Source of the DNA: Aureimonas sp. AU20
Lineage (GTDB): Bacteria; Pseudomonadota; Alphaproteobacteria; Rhizobiales; Rhizobiaceae
Direction of reading: 5' to 3'
Assembly (NCBI RefSeq): GCF_001442755.1
Contig: NZ_CP006367.1
Coordinates: 1,550,001 to 1,614,000 of the forward strand
DNA: 64,000 nucleotides
Part shown: positions 1 through 7,854 of the stretch, piece by piece
How the letters are laid out: each line of letters starts with the position of its first letter
Position numbering within the stretch: the stretch's first letter is position 1
Made by a program: the position numbers and the translations under genes
Notes under the pieces: model-generated
The model's input: only the letters and a program-made list of their open reading frames with translations
Told to the model about the DNA's origin: nothing
The model's database searches: none

Positions 1-44
1 CGTGACGTGTCCGCGAATGCGTTCTGCGAGGTGAGAGTGTCCAT
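1..44 (-). CDS. 5' end of a truncated gene, product unknown
   Basis: Reading the minus strand, an ATG at 44-42 follows a strong Shine-Dalgarno (AAGGAGAT, about 5 bases upstream) and opens a frame to the window edge encoding MDTLTSQNAFADTS. Only 14 residues are visible, so no family can be assigned. The ribosome binding site is the main argument that this is a real start. It is divergent from the gene-free stretch 45-310, which would hold its promoter. Confidence 0.55.
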   Translation of the reverse strand, partial: MDTLTSQNAFADTS

Positions 45-310
45 GGTCTATCTCCTTCTCTCTTCGATAGCATTGCCGTCGTGGTTGTTCGGACTAACAG
101 GCTCCGTTCGTTGCGGTCGCATGGATCCCGCGACCTGACCGGGAGGGTGACACGATCACGGGATGTTTGGCAATGACGCAATGTGTTGATGAAAGTTGCA
201 CGCAAGGCGGGCGACCGAATGGAGATCAGCGCATCCTGCAATCGATAGTTATGATGGCACCCCAAGATGGTCCGAGTAGCCAGGCGCGCGAAGCCAGTCG
301 CGAAGCCCGG
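45..310. other. Intergenic stretch, no gene recognised
   Basis: This 266-base stretch lies between the truncated left-edge gene and the 3' end of the PAS protein gene. It should contain the promoter of the left-edge gene. I see no tRNA, clear hairpin terminator or repeat in it. The overlapping open frames here are opposite-strand shadows of the PAS gene. Confidence 0.4.
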
Positions 311-859
311 TCAGGCGTCGTTCTTGGGCTCCAGACGCGCAGCGATCTGATAGCCGGTTTCCAGAAGAGTCGCGTCGATCAGCGCTCGCAGCAGGTCGTA
401 GTCGAGCGATGCGGCGAGATCGCGCGCTTGCGTGAGATGGTCGACGAGCGATCCCTCGCGGGCTTTCCGGCTCCTGTCGGGGACGGGGCGGAGCGGAGGC
501 GCGATGTCGGAAAGATAGCCCGAGATATAGGTCAGGCGCCCGTCCGCCGTGCGGAAGCACCGAGCGCGCGAGCGCACCCATCGCGTTCCGTGAAGGATGC
601 TTCGGAGCCGGTAGTCGACCGTCATGGAGTTCTCGCCCGCCATCGCGGCTGCGATACCGCGCGTAAGGCCGGATCGATCGTCGGGATGTATGGCGGCCTG
701 GAAGCGCTCGAGGGCGATGCCATGCTGGCCAAGCTCGCGGGGCACGTTGATATATTCGCAGACACGCTCGCAGGCGATCACGAGATTCGTGCTGACTTGC
801 CAGTTCCAAATGCCGATCAGGTCGAGAAGGCCCGCGCCGTCCTTCGAGTCATCGTTCAT
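311..859 (-). CDS. PAS domain-only sensory protein
   Basis: This 182-residue protein has a single PAS_3-type fold (about residues 14-115), with the typical IHPDDR motif before the second half and W-V-R-S-R plus YISGYLSDI at the end of the fold. There is no transmembrane segment, kinase, GGDEF or HTH output domain, so any signal must pass to a partner protein. The ATG at 859 follows AAGG at a 9-base distance. The gene is divergent from the XRE regulator at 1036 with a 176-base shared promoter region. A functional pair is an inference from position only. Confidence 0.8.
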   Translation of the reverse strand: MNDDSKDGAGLLDLIGIWNWQVSTNLVIACERVCEYINVPRELGQHGIALERFQAAIHPDDRSGLTRGIAAAMAGENSMTVDYRLRSILHGTRWVRSRARCFRTADGRLTYISGYLSDIAPPLRPVPDRSRKAREGSLVDHLTQARDLAASLDYDLLRALIDATLLETGYQIAARLEPKNDA

Positions 860-972
860 TGAGACAACCCTTGGGCCTGTTCGGCATAAAATTCTTTTCT
901 CGGAACGAGAACGGTCCTACGAAGCTTCCAGCGCAATGTCCACCATTCGGTGAGGTGCCGAACCATTCTCCA

Positions 973-989
973 TTCGTGCTTGGCACGAA
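973..989. promoter_or_regulatory. Inverted repeat, candidate XRE operator
   Basis: TTCGTGC (973-979) and GCACGAA (983-989) form a perfect 7-bp inverted repeat with a TTG spacer. It lies 46 bases before the ATG of the XRE regulator and inside the divergent promoter region. Size and symmetry fit an operator for a dimeric XRE protein, so autoregulation is plausible but inferred. Confidence 0.45.
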
Positions 990-1035
990 GGGGCGGGATG
1001 GGGAGGAATGGGTTCGAGCGAAAGGTTCACGACGG

Positions 1036-1410
1036 ATGCAGGCTCTGGTGAAGGACCCGATCGATCTCCATCTCGGCAAGCGCCTCGAGGCCTTGCGGCT
1101 GGCGCAGGGAAAATCCCTCCAAAGCGTCGCGAACGAACTGGACATCACCTACCAGCAGGTCCGCAAATACGAGAACGGCGAGAACCGGATCAGTGCCAGC
1201 ACGCTCTATCGTCTGGCCAGGGTTCTGAACGTTCAGCCCAGCTTCTTCTTCGAGGGGATGGAGGGCGAACCCGCGCCGAACGGCGAGGCGGATTCGCAGG
1301 AAGTTCTGGAGCCGGCCTACGAAGACCTCCTCAACCGCATCAAGGATGGCGAGGTGAGGGACGCGCTTCGCCATCTCTTTCTGCGCATGGCGAAGCTGAA
1401 CTCGCTTTGA
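1036..1410 (+). CDS. XRE-family helix-turn-helix transcriptional regulator
   Basis: The 124-residue protein has a Cro/C1-type HTH at about residues 9-66: GKRLEALRLAQGKSLQSVA, then ITYQQVRKYENGENRISAST with the recognition helix, then the LARVLNVQPSFFF motif common in alphaproteobacterial XRE regulators. A short acidic linker and a C-terminal helix (RHLFLRMAKL) follow. The ATG at 1036 is chosen because the 59 residues upstream in the same frame are not conserved-looking and overlap the promoter region. It is divergent from the PAS gene and convergent with the DUF4126-like gene. The target genes are unknown. Confidence 0.88.
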   Translation: MQALVKDPIDLHLGKRLEALRLAQGKSLQSVANELDITYQQVRKYENGENRISASTLYRLARVLNVQPSFFFEGMEGEPAPNGEADSQEVLEPAYEDLLNRIKDGEVRDALRHLFLRMAKLNSL

Positions 1411-1431
1411 GACGCTGAAAGCGCTCGAACT

Positions 1432-1896
1432 CTAGCCGCGACGATCGGCCGAGGTGAGGCCGACGACAGCGGCGCCGCTGGCCAGGACGATCGCATCTTC
1501 GACGAAGCCGCTGGAGGACTGGCCGTAGCGCGCCATGGCCTGCCGACGCAGCGCCAGCCCGAGATAGGACGCGCCGATCGCGGTCGCGACAGCGAGGATG
1601 GCGCCTTCGCCCTGCCGCCCCCTCGGCGCGAGCATGGCCCCGGCGAAAGCCGCCGTCAGACTGCGGGCGATCAGGCCGGCCGGCACGGTGCGATCCGGGG
1701 CGGAGCGCATCTTGTCGCCCGCCATCTCGCCGGCCGCGAGCGCGGCGGTACCCCAGGCAACCAGCGGATGCGCGAGAAGCTCGACGGCCGGCCCGCCTCG
1801 CGGCAGGGTCCCGCGCTGCGCCGCGCCGGACAGGAGCACGAGCGGCGTCATGGCGCGCTGGCCGGCGACGAGGCCGATGAGGAGAGAACGAAGCAT
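1432..1896 (-). CDS. DUF4126-like small membrane protein
   Basis: This 154-residue protein is rich in Ala, Gly and Leu, with about four hydrophobic segments and the N-terminal pattern MLRSLLIGLVAGQRAMTPL. That pattern is typical of DUF4126 proteins. The ATG at 1896 is preceded by GGAG at 10 bases; the longer upstream frame is not hydrophobic and was excluded. It is convergent with the XRE gene, with only 21 bases between the stops. The function of the family is unknown. A membrane location is inferred from composition. Confidence 0.75.
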   Translation of the reverse strand: MLRSLLIGLVAGQRAMTPLVLLSGAAQRGTLPRGGPAVELLAHPLVAWGTAALAAGEMAGDKMRSAPDRTVPAGLIARSLTAAFAGAMLAPRGRQGEGAILAVATAIGASYLGLALRRQAMARYGQSSSGFVEDAIVLASGAAVVGLTSADRRG

Positions 1897-2162
1897 AGGC
1901 GGACAATCTCCAGGTGGGATCGAGTGGACCGATCCCACAACTCGCAGAGCGGTCGATCGTATCCACGGGATGCGGAGATGGGATCGCGCCGGATCGGCGA
2001 GAGGCGCGCGATCAGCGCCGTCGGACGGCTTGAGTGCGCTGCAAGAAAAACCAAGGCGATTTCGCGAGTGCAGTGTAGAGCTTGCACCTGGAGATAGCTT
2101 GTCAGCGGCCTGTTCGGGTGAAAAGGATGGGTCCCGCTTTGATCGGTGCGAAGGGTCTGCCC

Positions 2163-3347
2163 ATGCCGTCTTCCAGGAAACTGGTGGAATTGGAGGCACT
2201 TCGCGGTATCGCCGCGATCACGGTGCTGGTCCACCACTTCATGCTCGGCTTTACCCCAAGGTTGCATGGCCTGTCCTATCCCGACCAGCCCTGGTCCCTG
2301 TTCGGCACGCCTGCCTTCGCCTTGGTGAACGGCTCGGCGGCCGTGGTCGTGTTCTTCGTCCTGTCAGGTTTCGTCCTGTCGCTTCGGGTCCTGCGGACCG
2401 GCAGCGCGGAGGTGGCAGCCCTGGCCGCGCTCAAGCGCTGGCCGCGTCTGGCCGGTCCGGTGATCCTCACCAATGCCATGGCCGGCGGCGCGATGGCGGC
2501 TGGCCTCTTCTCCAACCCCGCCGTCGCGCCGCTCGTCCCTTCGAAATGGCTGGCCTGGTTCTACACCTGGCCGAGCGCCGGCTTCGCGGAAACTCCCCAA
2601 AGCATCTGGGAAGGCGCGACGACCTTCTTCACCGCGCACAGTCTCTACAATTCCAGCCTCTGGACCATGCGCTACGAATTCGAGGGAAGTTTCCTCGTGC
2701 TCATAGCGGCACTGCTCTGGGCGAGGCTTCCCCGCTTTCAAACGCCGATTCTCATCGCGCTCTGGCTCGCCGCTTTCATTGCCAGTCCCTATCTCAGCCC
2801 CTTCGTCGTCGGCGTCGCCCTGGCGGCACGGCACGAGGCGGGACCGGGGCGGGACTGGACATGGCGCGGCACGGCGGCGGCCATCGTGGCCATCCTGCTG
2901 CTCGGCGGCTATCACGAGGCCATGGTCGGCTCTCGCCCGGAAGGGCTCTATGCCCCGCTCGCCCCTCTAGCGGCATTGGACCCTCTGCGCCTGCGCGTCG
3001 TGCTCCACACGCTGGCCGCCGTGCTCTCGCTCTTCCTGTTCCAGCGCTCCGCGCCGATCCGCCGGGCCATGTCGGGCCAGGTCGGCTCAACTTTGGGCTT
3101 CCTGTCCTTCGGCATCTATCTCTGCCAGATCATCGTGATCTGTTCCGCTTCCAGCGCTGTGTTCGAGGCGACCGTGAACTGGGGCCGGGGGATGCAGATC
3201 GGCGCGACCTTCCTCGTCACAGTTGCGGGAACCCTGGCGCTGGCCGTGCCGGTCGCGATCTTCGATCGCTGGTGGATGGGGCAGGTCGGCCGGCTCTTCA
3301 CCCTGGGCCACGCGCGCTACAGAGCCCGCGCGGCGGCGAGCGTCTGA
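2163..3347 (+). CDS. Acyltransferase 3 family membrane protein (OafA/YrhL-like)
   Basis: The 394-residue integral membrane protein begins with ELEALRGIAAITVLVHHF, the family signature with the likely catalytic His in the first transmembrane helix. About ten hydrophobic segments follow, with short loops. Members move acetyl or other acyl groups onto cell-surface polysaccharides, lipid-linked sugars or peptidoglycan; the acceptor cannot be told from sequence. The start at 2163 was chosen because CGAAGG lies upstream and the protein begins at the motif; a start at 2127 in the same frame is possible. The gene stands alone. Confidence 0.88.
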   Translation: MPSSRKLVELEALRGIAAITVLVHHFMLGFTPRLHGLSYPDQPWSLFGTPAFALVNGSAAVVVFFVLSGFVLSLRVLRTGSAEVAALAALKRWPRLAGPVILTNAMAGGAMAAGLFSNPAVAPLVPSKWLAWFYTWPSAGFAETPQSIWEGATTFFTAHSLYNSSLWTMRYEFEGSFLVLIAALLWARLPRFQTPILIALWLAAFIASPYLSPFVVGVALAARHEAGPGRDWTWRGTAAAIVAILLLGGYHEAMVGSRPEGLYAPLAPLAALDPLRLRVVLHTLAAVLSLFLFQRSAPIRRAMSGQVGSTLGFLSFGIYLCQIIVICSASSAVFEATVNWGRGMQIGATFLVTVAGTLALAVPVAIFDRWWMGQVGRLFTLGHARYRARAAASV

Positions 3348-3420
3348 CTGAACCGGCCTGGCTCGCGGGGAACCTCGCCGCCGGCCATGCGTCCTGCTCA
3401 GAAGAAAAGGAGGACGACGC

Positions 3421-3627
3421 ATGTCGAACATCATCAATCAACCGGGGCAGGACCTGCCCGAGCCGATCCTGCCCGGCACGGGGGACGATGACGCCATCGG
3501 GCGGCCGGACGGCGGACCGGGCATCGGCCCCGACACGCCGACTAGGCCCGTGGAGCCGAACCCGGCGGGCGAGCCGGACCCGACGCGCCCGGCACCGCCG
3601 GTGCCCGGAATGCCCGGCGGCCTCTGA
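3421..3627 (+). CDS. Small Pro/Gly/Asp-rich hypothetical protein
   Basis: This 68-residue protein has a very good ribosome binding site (AAAAGGAGGA, 7 bases before ATG). It is almost entirely Pro, Gly, Asp and Glu, with PGTGDDDAIG early and repeated P-x-x-P patterns (PTRPVEPNPAGEPDPTRPAPP) ending in PGMPGGL. There is no signal peptide, Cys or membrane segment, and it should be disordered and acidic. I recall similar short Pro-rich proteins in other Hyphomicrobiales but know no function. Confidence 0.72.
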   Translation: MSNIINQPGQDLPEPILPGTGDDDAIGRPDGGPGIGPDTPTRPVEPNPAGEPDPTRPAPPVPGMPGGL

Positions 3628-3635
3628 CCCACCAC

Positions 3636-3673
3636 GCGCCGGCGCTGGCGGCGTGTCCAAGGCCCGCCGGCGC
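3636..3673 (+). terminator. GC-rich inverted repeat, possible terminator
   Basis: GCGCCGGCG (3636-3644) and CGCCGGCGC (3665-3673) form a perfect 9-bp stem with a 20-base loop just after the stop of the small Pro-rich gene. There is no T-run, so termination is only a possibility. Confidence 0.35.
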
Positions 3674-3758
3674 CATTCGGCCCGCTCATGAGGTTTGACG
3701 GCGGCGCGCCGGTCTGCCAACGAGTTTGCCGATCGACTTCATTCGCCTTCGGAATGAC

Positions 3759-4667
3759 ATGGCTCTCGCGCGCCGCTTTCTTCCCTCCATGTCGCTGCTG
3801 CGCGCCTTCGAGGCGGCGGCGCGGCTGCAGAGCTTCACGGCGGCCGGGGCCGAGATGAACCTGACCCAAAGCGCCGTCAGCCGTCAGATTCGCGCGCTAG
3901 AAGAACTCCTCGGCGCCGAGCTTTTCATCCGCGAGCGTCAGGCGGTGCGCCTCACCGTGGCGGGCGAGGTCTATGCGAGGGAAATCCGCGAGGCTCTGCA
4001 ACGCATCGCGGGCGCGACCCTGACCTTTCGAGCCAACCCGGAGGGCGGCACGCTCAATCTCGCCATCCTCCCGACCTTCGGCACGCGCTGGCTGGCGCCG
4101 CGCCTGCCCGGCTTCCTGCGCGGGAACCCCGGCATCACGCTGAACCTGACGACGCGGCTCTCGCCCTTCGACTTCCGGCTGGAGGCGCTGGACGCGGCCA
4201 TCCATTTCGGCGCGGCGGACTGGCCGGGGGCCGAGCTCGATCTCCTGATGAGCGAAACCGTGGTGCCGGCCTGCAGCCCGGCGCTGGCCGAGCGCCACGG
4301 CTTTCGCGCGCCGGCCGATCTTCTCGCCGCGCCGCTTCTCCATCTCGTGTCGCGGCCCGACGCCTGGGAGCGCTGGTTCGCCTTGCAAGGCGTGCCCTTC
4401 GGCCCGTTGCGCGGCATGCTGTTCGACCAGTTCGCGACCGCCGCGCAAGGCGCGATTTCGGGCATCGGCGTGGCGCTCCTGCCCGAATTCCTGATCGAGG
4501 ACGAGTTGGCGCGCGGCGATCTCGTGCGCGCGCTCGACCTGCCGATGGAAAGCGCCGAGCGCTATTATCTGGCCTCGCCCACGACGCGCGCGACCTATCC
4601 GCCGCTCGACGCCTTTCGCCGCTGGATTCGCGCCGAGGCGGCCGGCGGTGCGGGGGAGGGCGGATAA
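3759..4667 (+). CDS. LysR-family transcriptional regulator (GcvA-like)
   Basis: The 302-residue protein has an N-terminal winged HTH (about residues 7-65; FEAAARLQSFTAAGAEMNLT then QSAVSRQIRALEE) and a C-terminal periplasmic-binding-like effector domain (about 90-295). The pattern LNLAILPTFGTRWLAPRLP is typical of the GcvA branch. ATG at 3759 has GGA about 6 bases upstream; a TTG start at 3726 would add 11 residues. The stop TAA lies at the edge of the MITE-like element. The nearest possible target is the dipeptidase gene at 5030, across that element; regulation of it is not shown. Confidence 0.9.
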   Translation: MALARRFLPSMSLLRAFEAAARLQSFTAAGAEMNLTQSAVSRQIRALEELLGAELFIRERQAVRLTVAGEVYAREIREALQRIAGATLTFRANPEGGTLNLAILPTFGTRWLAPRLPGFLRGNPGITLNLTTRLSPFDFRLEALDAAIHFGAADWPGAELDLLMSETVVPACSPALAERHGFRAPADLLAAPLLHLVSRPDAWERWFALQGVPFGPLRGMLFDQFATAAQGAISGIGVALLPEFLIEDELARGDLVRALDLPMESAERYYLASPTTRATYPPLDAFRRWIRAEAAGGAGEGG

Positions 4668-4668
4668 G

Positions 4669-4828
4669 AGACTGTTTGGAAACTCGGTCGGGTCGGTCTG
4701 CCGGCGCTTTTCCGCCGACGCTTCGTTGCCAATCCTCGCCGATGCGCCCTCGCATCACTCAAGTTTGGCGCCTCGCGACGCCAAAAAATCCCTCGCCGGT
4801 CCTCCGCCGCCGAGTTTCCAAACAGTCT
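4669..4828. mobile_element. MITE-like 160-bp element with 19-bp terminal inverted repeats
   Basis: AGACTGTTTGGAAACTCGG at 4669-4687 is repeated as its exact reverse complement at 4810-4828. The repeat continues imperfectly outward for about 7 more bases on both sides, so the LysR stop codon lies in the left arm. The 122-base centre has no convincing gene; it holds one hairpin, TTTGGCG (4764-4770) with CGCCAAA (4779-4785). Size, perfect ends and lack of coding capacity resemble a MITE or large intergenic palindromic repeat. No obvious target-site duplication was seen. Confidence 0.55.
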
Positions 4829-5029
4829 TTAAGCCGGCCTTCCCGTCTCGAAACCCTGTCTGCCCCGCAAGACGAGACAACGTGTTACGGATGCGAAGGC
4901 GCTGCTGGCGTCGCGCGGTCGGCTGGCCTAACGTCCCGCCCATGCGCTTCCCCCGCATCCCGCCGGCAGATTCTAGCCCACGGGCCGTGGGGAGGCGCGC
5001 GGCTCGACTTTGGCATGAGGACCTAAGCC
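4829..5029. other. Gap upstream of the dipeptidase, no gene recognised
   Basis: Together with the MITE-like element this makes a 362-base gene-free stretch. The 201 bases after the element presumably carry the promoter of the dipeptidase/peptide transport genes. I see no clear inverted repeat here. Confidence 0.35.
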
Positions 5030-6079
5030 TTGAAGGTTTTCGACGGACACAACGACGCCCTCCTGCGTATCTATCAGGACCCGACGCCCACTACCTTCCA
5101 GGCCTTTCTCGACGGTGATTCGCAGCTGCATATCGACCTCGCCAAGGCACGGGCCGGCGGGCTCGCGGGCGGGCTCTTCGCCATCTTCCCGCCTTCGCCC
5201 ATGGCGGGCGACCTCAGCGACCGGATGAGCGGGCGAGGCTACGATCTGCCGTTGCCCACGCCGTTGGCGCACCCAGCCGGCGCCGACGCGACGGTGGCCA
5301 TGGCCTCGATTCTTCTCCGCCTGGAAGCGGCGTCGAAGGGCGGGCTCACGGTCTGCCGTAGCGTCGCCGACATCGAGTCGGCCATGGCGAAGGGGAGTCT
5401 CGCCGCCGTTCTCCATATCGAGGGCGCCGAGGCGATCGATCCCGAGCTTCACATGCTCGACGTTCTGTCTGCCGCCGGCTTGCGCTCGGTGGGCATGGTC
5501 TGGAGCCGCGACAATCATTTCGCGCATGGCGTGCCCATGCGCTTTCCCTCGACGCCCGATACGGGCGAAGGCCTGCTGGAGCCGGGCAGGCGCCTCGTGA
5601 AGCGCTGCAACGAGCTCGGCATTCTTCTCGACCTGTCGCATCTCAACGAGCGCGGATTCTGGGACGTGGCCGAACTCTCGGACGCCCCGCTCGTCGCGAC
5701 CCACTCCAATGCGCATCGGCTCTGCACCGTCAGCCGCAACCTGACCGACGCACAGCTGGATGCCGTTGCCGCCTCACGCGGCGTGGTCGGGCTGAACTTC
5801 GCCACCGCCTTCCTGCGGGAGGACGGGCGCATGGATTCCGACACACCGCTCGACACGATGCGCCGGCATCTCGACGCGCTTCTGGAGCGGTTGGGGGAGG
5901 AGGGCGTCGCGCTCGGCTCCGATTTCGATGGGGCGACGATCCCCGACGCGATCGGCTCCGCCGCCGGGCTTCCCGCCCTGTTCGAGCATCTGTCGAAGGC
6001 CGGCTATGGCGATGCGCTGCTGGAGCGGATCGCCCATCGCAACTGGCTCTCGGTGCTCGGGCGCACTTGGAAGGCCTGA
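5030..6079 (+). CDS. Membrane dipeptidase, peptidase family M19
   Basis: The 349-residue zinc enzyme hydrolyses dipeptides, with some family members acting on D-amino-acid-containing dipeptides. Metal-binding motifs are visible: FDGHND (HxD) near residue 6, LHIEGAEA (Glu) near 127, DLSHLNERG (His) near 205, ATHSNAH (His) near 226 and LGSDFDG (Asp) near 303. No signal peptide is seen, so it is probably cytoplasmic. The start is TTG at 5030 with GAGG about 9 bases upstream; no in-frame ATG fits. It precedes a dipeptide importer, so it likely cleaves the imported peptides. Confidence 0.93.
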   Translation: MKVFDGHNDALLRIYQDPTPTTFQAFLDGDSQLHIDLAKARAGGLAGGLFAIFPPSPMAGDLSDRMSGRGYDLPLPTPLAHPAGADATVAMASILLRLEAASKGGLTVCRSVADIESAMAKGSLAAVLHIEGAEAIDPELHMLDVLSAAGLRSVGMVWSRDNHFAHGVPMRFPSTPDTGEGLLEPGRRLVKRCNELGILLDLSHLNERGFWDVAELSDAPLVATHSNAHRLCTVSRNLTDAQLDAVAASRGVVGLNFATAFLREDGRMDSDTPLDTMRRHLDALLERLGEEGVALGSDFDGATIPDAIGSAAGLPALFEHLSKAGYGDALLERIAHRNWLSVLGRTWKA

Positions 6080-6096
6080 CGTCCTGTCCACAGCTT

Positions 6097-6107
6097 GTGC
6101 ACTGCAC
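6097..6107. promoter_or_regulatory. Odd palindrome GTGCACTGCAC, candidate operator
   Basis: Half-sites GTGCA and TGCAC flank one central base. The site is in the gap between the dipeptidase stop and the peptide-binding protein gene, next to a possible -35 (CTTGCC at 6110). The same palindrome with the other central base occurs at 19427-19437 before the MFS gene. The regulator is unknown. Confidence 0.4.
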
Positions 6108-6143
6108 GCGCTTGCCGAGTCATTAAGCATGTCATAGCGTCCT

Positions 6144-6200
6144 CTCGTCGGGCGCGGGGAATGCGTGCTTCGCGCCGATCCGCTCACCGAACCCGACGAG
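6144..6200 (+). promoter_or_regulatory. Leader stem that can mask the ribosome binding site of the SBP gene
   Basis: CTCGTCGGG (6144-6152) is complementary to CCCGACGAG (6192-6200), which contains the Shine-Dalgarno GAGG (6198-6201) of the GTG start at 6208. Inside, GGCGCG (6151-6156) can pair with CGCGCC (6171-6176), sharing two bases with the outer stem, so the two helices partly compete. This suggests translational control by RNA structure. It is a by-eye fold without computed energies. Confidence 0.45.
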
Positions 6201-6207
6201 GTTGCCC

Positions 6208-7821
6208 GTGTCGTTTCTGTCTTCCCGCCCGTTCGCCCGCCGCCTTCTTGCCGGAACCGTGCTGCTTGGCGCGGCGGCCTTCGGCTCCGCGGCCCTGGCC
6301 GAGACGCCGGCCGACACGCTGGTGATCGCCAACGGCATCGACGACATGAAGTCGCTCGACCCGGCCGAGAGCTTCGAATTCGCGGGTCAGGATCAGATCA
6401 ACAACATCTACGAGACCCTGGTCGAGATCGATCCGGCAACGCTGAAGCCAGTTCCTGGCCTGGCCGCCAGCTGGTCGGTCGCCGACGACGGCAAGACCTA
6501 TACGTTCAAGATGGCCGAGGGGCGCAAGTTCGCCTCCGGCAATCCGGTGACCGCCGAGGACGCGGCGTTCTCGCTGCAGCGCGTCGTCAAGCTCGACCAG
6601 ACGCCGGCTTTCATCCTCACCCAGTTCGGCCTGACCAAGGACAATATCGAAACCAGCGTAAAGGCGGTGGACGCCTCGACGCTGCAGATCGTCACCGACA
6701 AGCCCTATGCGCCGTCCTTTCTCTACAACGCGCTGACGGCGGAGGTCGGCTCGATCGTCGACAAAGCCGTGGTCATGGAACACGCCGCCGAGGATTTCGG
6801 CAACGCCTGGCTCGACACGCATTCGGCGGGCTCGGGCGCCTATGTCCTTCGCGCCTGGAAGCCGAACGAGTCCGTCGTGCTCGACGCCAATCCGAATTTC
6901 GGCCACGAAGTCGCGATGAAGCGCGTCTTCGTGCGCCATGTCGTGGAGCCCGCGACGCAGCTTCTTCTCCTGCAGAAGGGCGATGTCGACGTCGCCCGCA
7001 ATCTCGGGCCGACCGACATCGCCTCGGTGGAGAAGGACGCCAATCTCAAGATCCAGACCGAGCTGCGCGGCCAGGTCTACTATCTCTCCGGCAACCAGAA
7101 GGACGAGATCCTCGCCAAGCCCAAGGTCATGGAAGCGATCAAATATCTGATCGACTATGACGGCATCACCAGCCAGCTTCTGAAGGGCCAGGAGCAGACT
7201 CACCAGTCCTTCCTGCCGGCCGGCTTCCTCGGTGCGATCGAGGACAAGCCCTTCAAGCTCGACGTCGCCAAGGCCAAAGCGCTGCTGGCGGAGGCCGGAT
7301 ATCCCGATGGGTTCGAGACCGAGATCCTGATCCGCAACGAGAAGGAGCGCGTCGACATCGCCCAGGCGATCCAGGGCTCGCTGGCGCAGGCCGGCATCAA
7401 GGCTTCGCTCCGTTCGGTGACGGGCGCCGAGGCGCTGTCGATCTACCGCGCCCGCAACCACAAGCTGACGCTGCAGACCTGGGGCCCGGACTATCCCGAT
7501 CCGCAGACCAACGCCTCGGTCTTCGCCGCCAATGCCGACAATTCGGACGCGGGCGCCCTGGTCGGCAATCTCGCCTGGCGCAACGCCTATGCCGCCACGG
7601 AAACGACGCCCATGGTAGCGGCCGCCGTGGTGGAAAAGGACGAGGCCAAGCGCGCCGCCCTCTACGAAGAGATGCAGCGCCACGAGCAGATGGCTTCGCC
7701 CATCGCGGTCCTGTTCCAGCGCTCCGAGCAGCCGGCGCTGCGCAAGGGTGTCGACGGGTTCAAGACCGGTGGCGCCGTCGCCTCGGCCTTCTACTGGACC
7801 GTGACCAAGGCGGCGAAGTAG
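6208..7821 (+). CDS. Peptide ABC transporter substrate-binding protein (family 5, DppA/OppA type)
   Basis: The 537-residue periplasmic protein has a signal peptide (RPFARRLLAGTVLLGAAAFG, cleavage near ALA-E) and the SBP family 5 fold: GIDDMKSLDPAESFEF, YETLVEIDPATLKPVPGLA, and a long C-terminal lobe ending in FQRSEQPALRKGV. It would capture di- or oligopeptides and deliver them to the two permeases downstream. GTG at 6208 is preferred over TTG at 6202 because GAGG lies 6 bases before it but directly abuts the TTG. The leader can fold over that ribosome binding site. The next gene follows after 33 bases. Confidence 0.92.
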   Translation: MSFLSSRPFARRLLAGTVLLGAAAFGSAALAETPADTLVIANGIDDMKSLDPAESFEFAGQDQINNIYETLVEIDPATLKPVPGLAASWSVADDGKTYTFKMAEGRKFASGNPVTAEDAAFSLQRVVKLDQTPAFILTQFGLTKDNIETSVKAVDASTLQIVTDKPYAPSFLYNALTAEVGSIVDKAVVMEHAAEDFGNAWLDTHSAGSGAYVLRAWKPNESVVLDANPNFGHEVAMKRVFVRHVVEPATQLLLLQKGDVDVARNLGPTDIASVEKDANLKIQTELRGQVYYLSGNQKDEILAKPKVMEAIKYLIDYDGITSQLLKGQEQTHQSFLPAGFLGAIEDKPFKLDVAKAKALLAEAGYPDGFETEILIRNEKERVDIAQAIQGSLAQAGIKASLRSVTGAEALSIYRARNHKLTLQTWGPDYPDPQTNASVFAANADNSDAGALVGNLAWRNAYAATETTPMVAAAVVEKDEAKRAALYEEMQRHEQMASPIAVLFQRSEQPALRKGVDGFKTGGAVASAFYWTVTKAAK

Positions 7822-7854
7822 TCCCTTGCGACCCATCGGCATGAGGGCGGGTTT

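Noticed and set aside
167..862. 231-codon plus-strand frame opposite the PAS gene
   Set aside because: It is antisense to the PAS protein, has no ribosome binding site and no domain-like sequence; the minus-strand frame has clear PAS motifs.
1598..3691. 697-codon plus-strand frame overlapping the DUF4126-like and acyltransferase genes
   Set aside because: Arg/Pro/Ala-rich composition typical of a high-GC shadow frame; the acyltransferase frame has the catalytic signature and membrane helices.
6184..7842. 552-codon minus-strand frame opposite the peptide-binding protein
   Set aside because: It mirrors the binding-protein gene; similar long shadows occur opposite most high-GC genes here, for example 11501-14080, 48698-51406 and 52501-54948.
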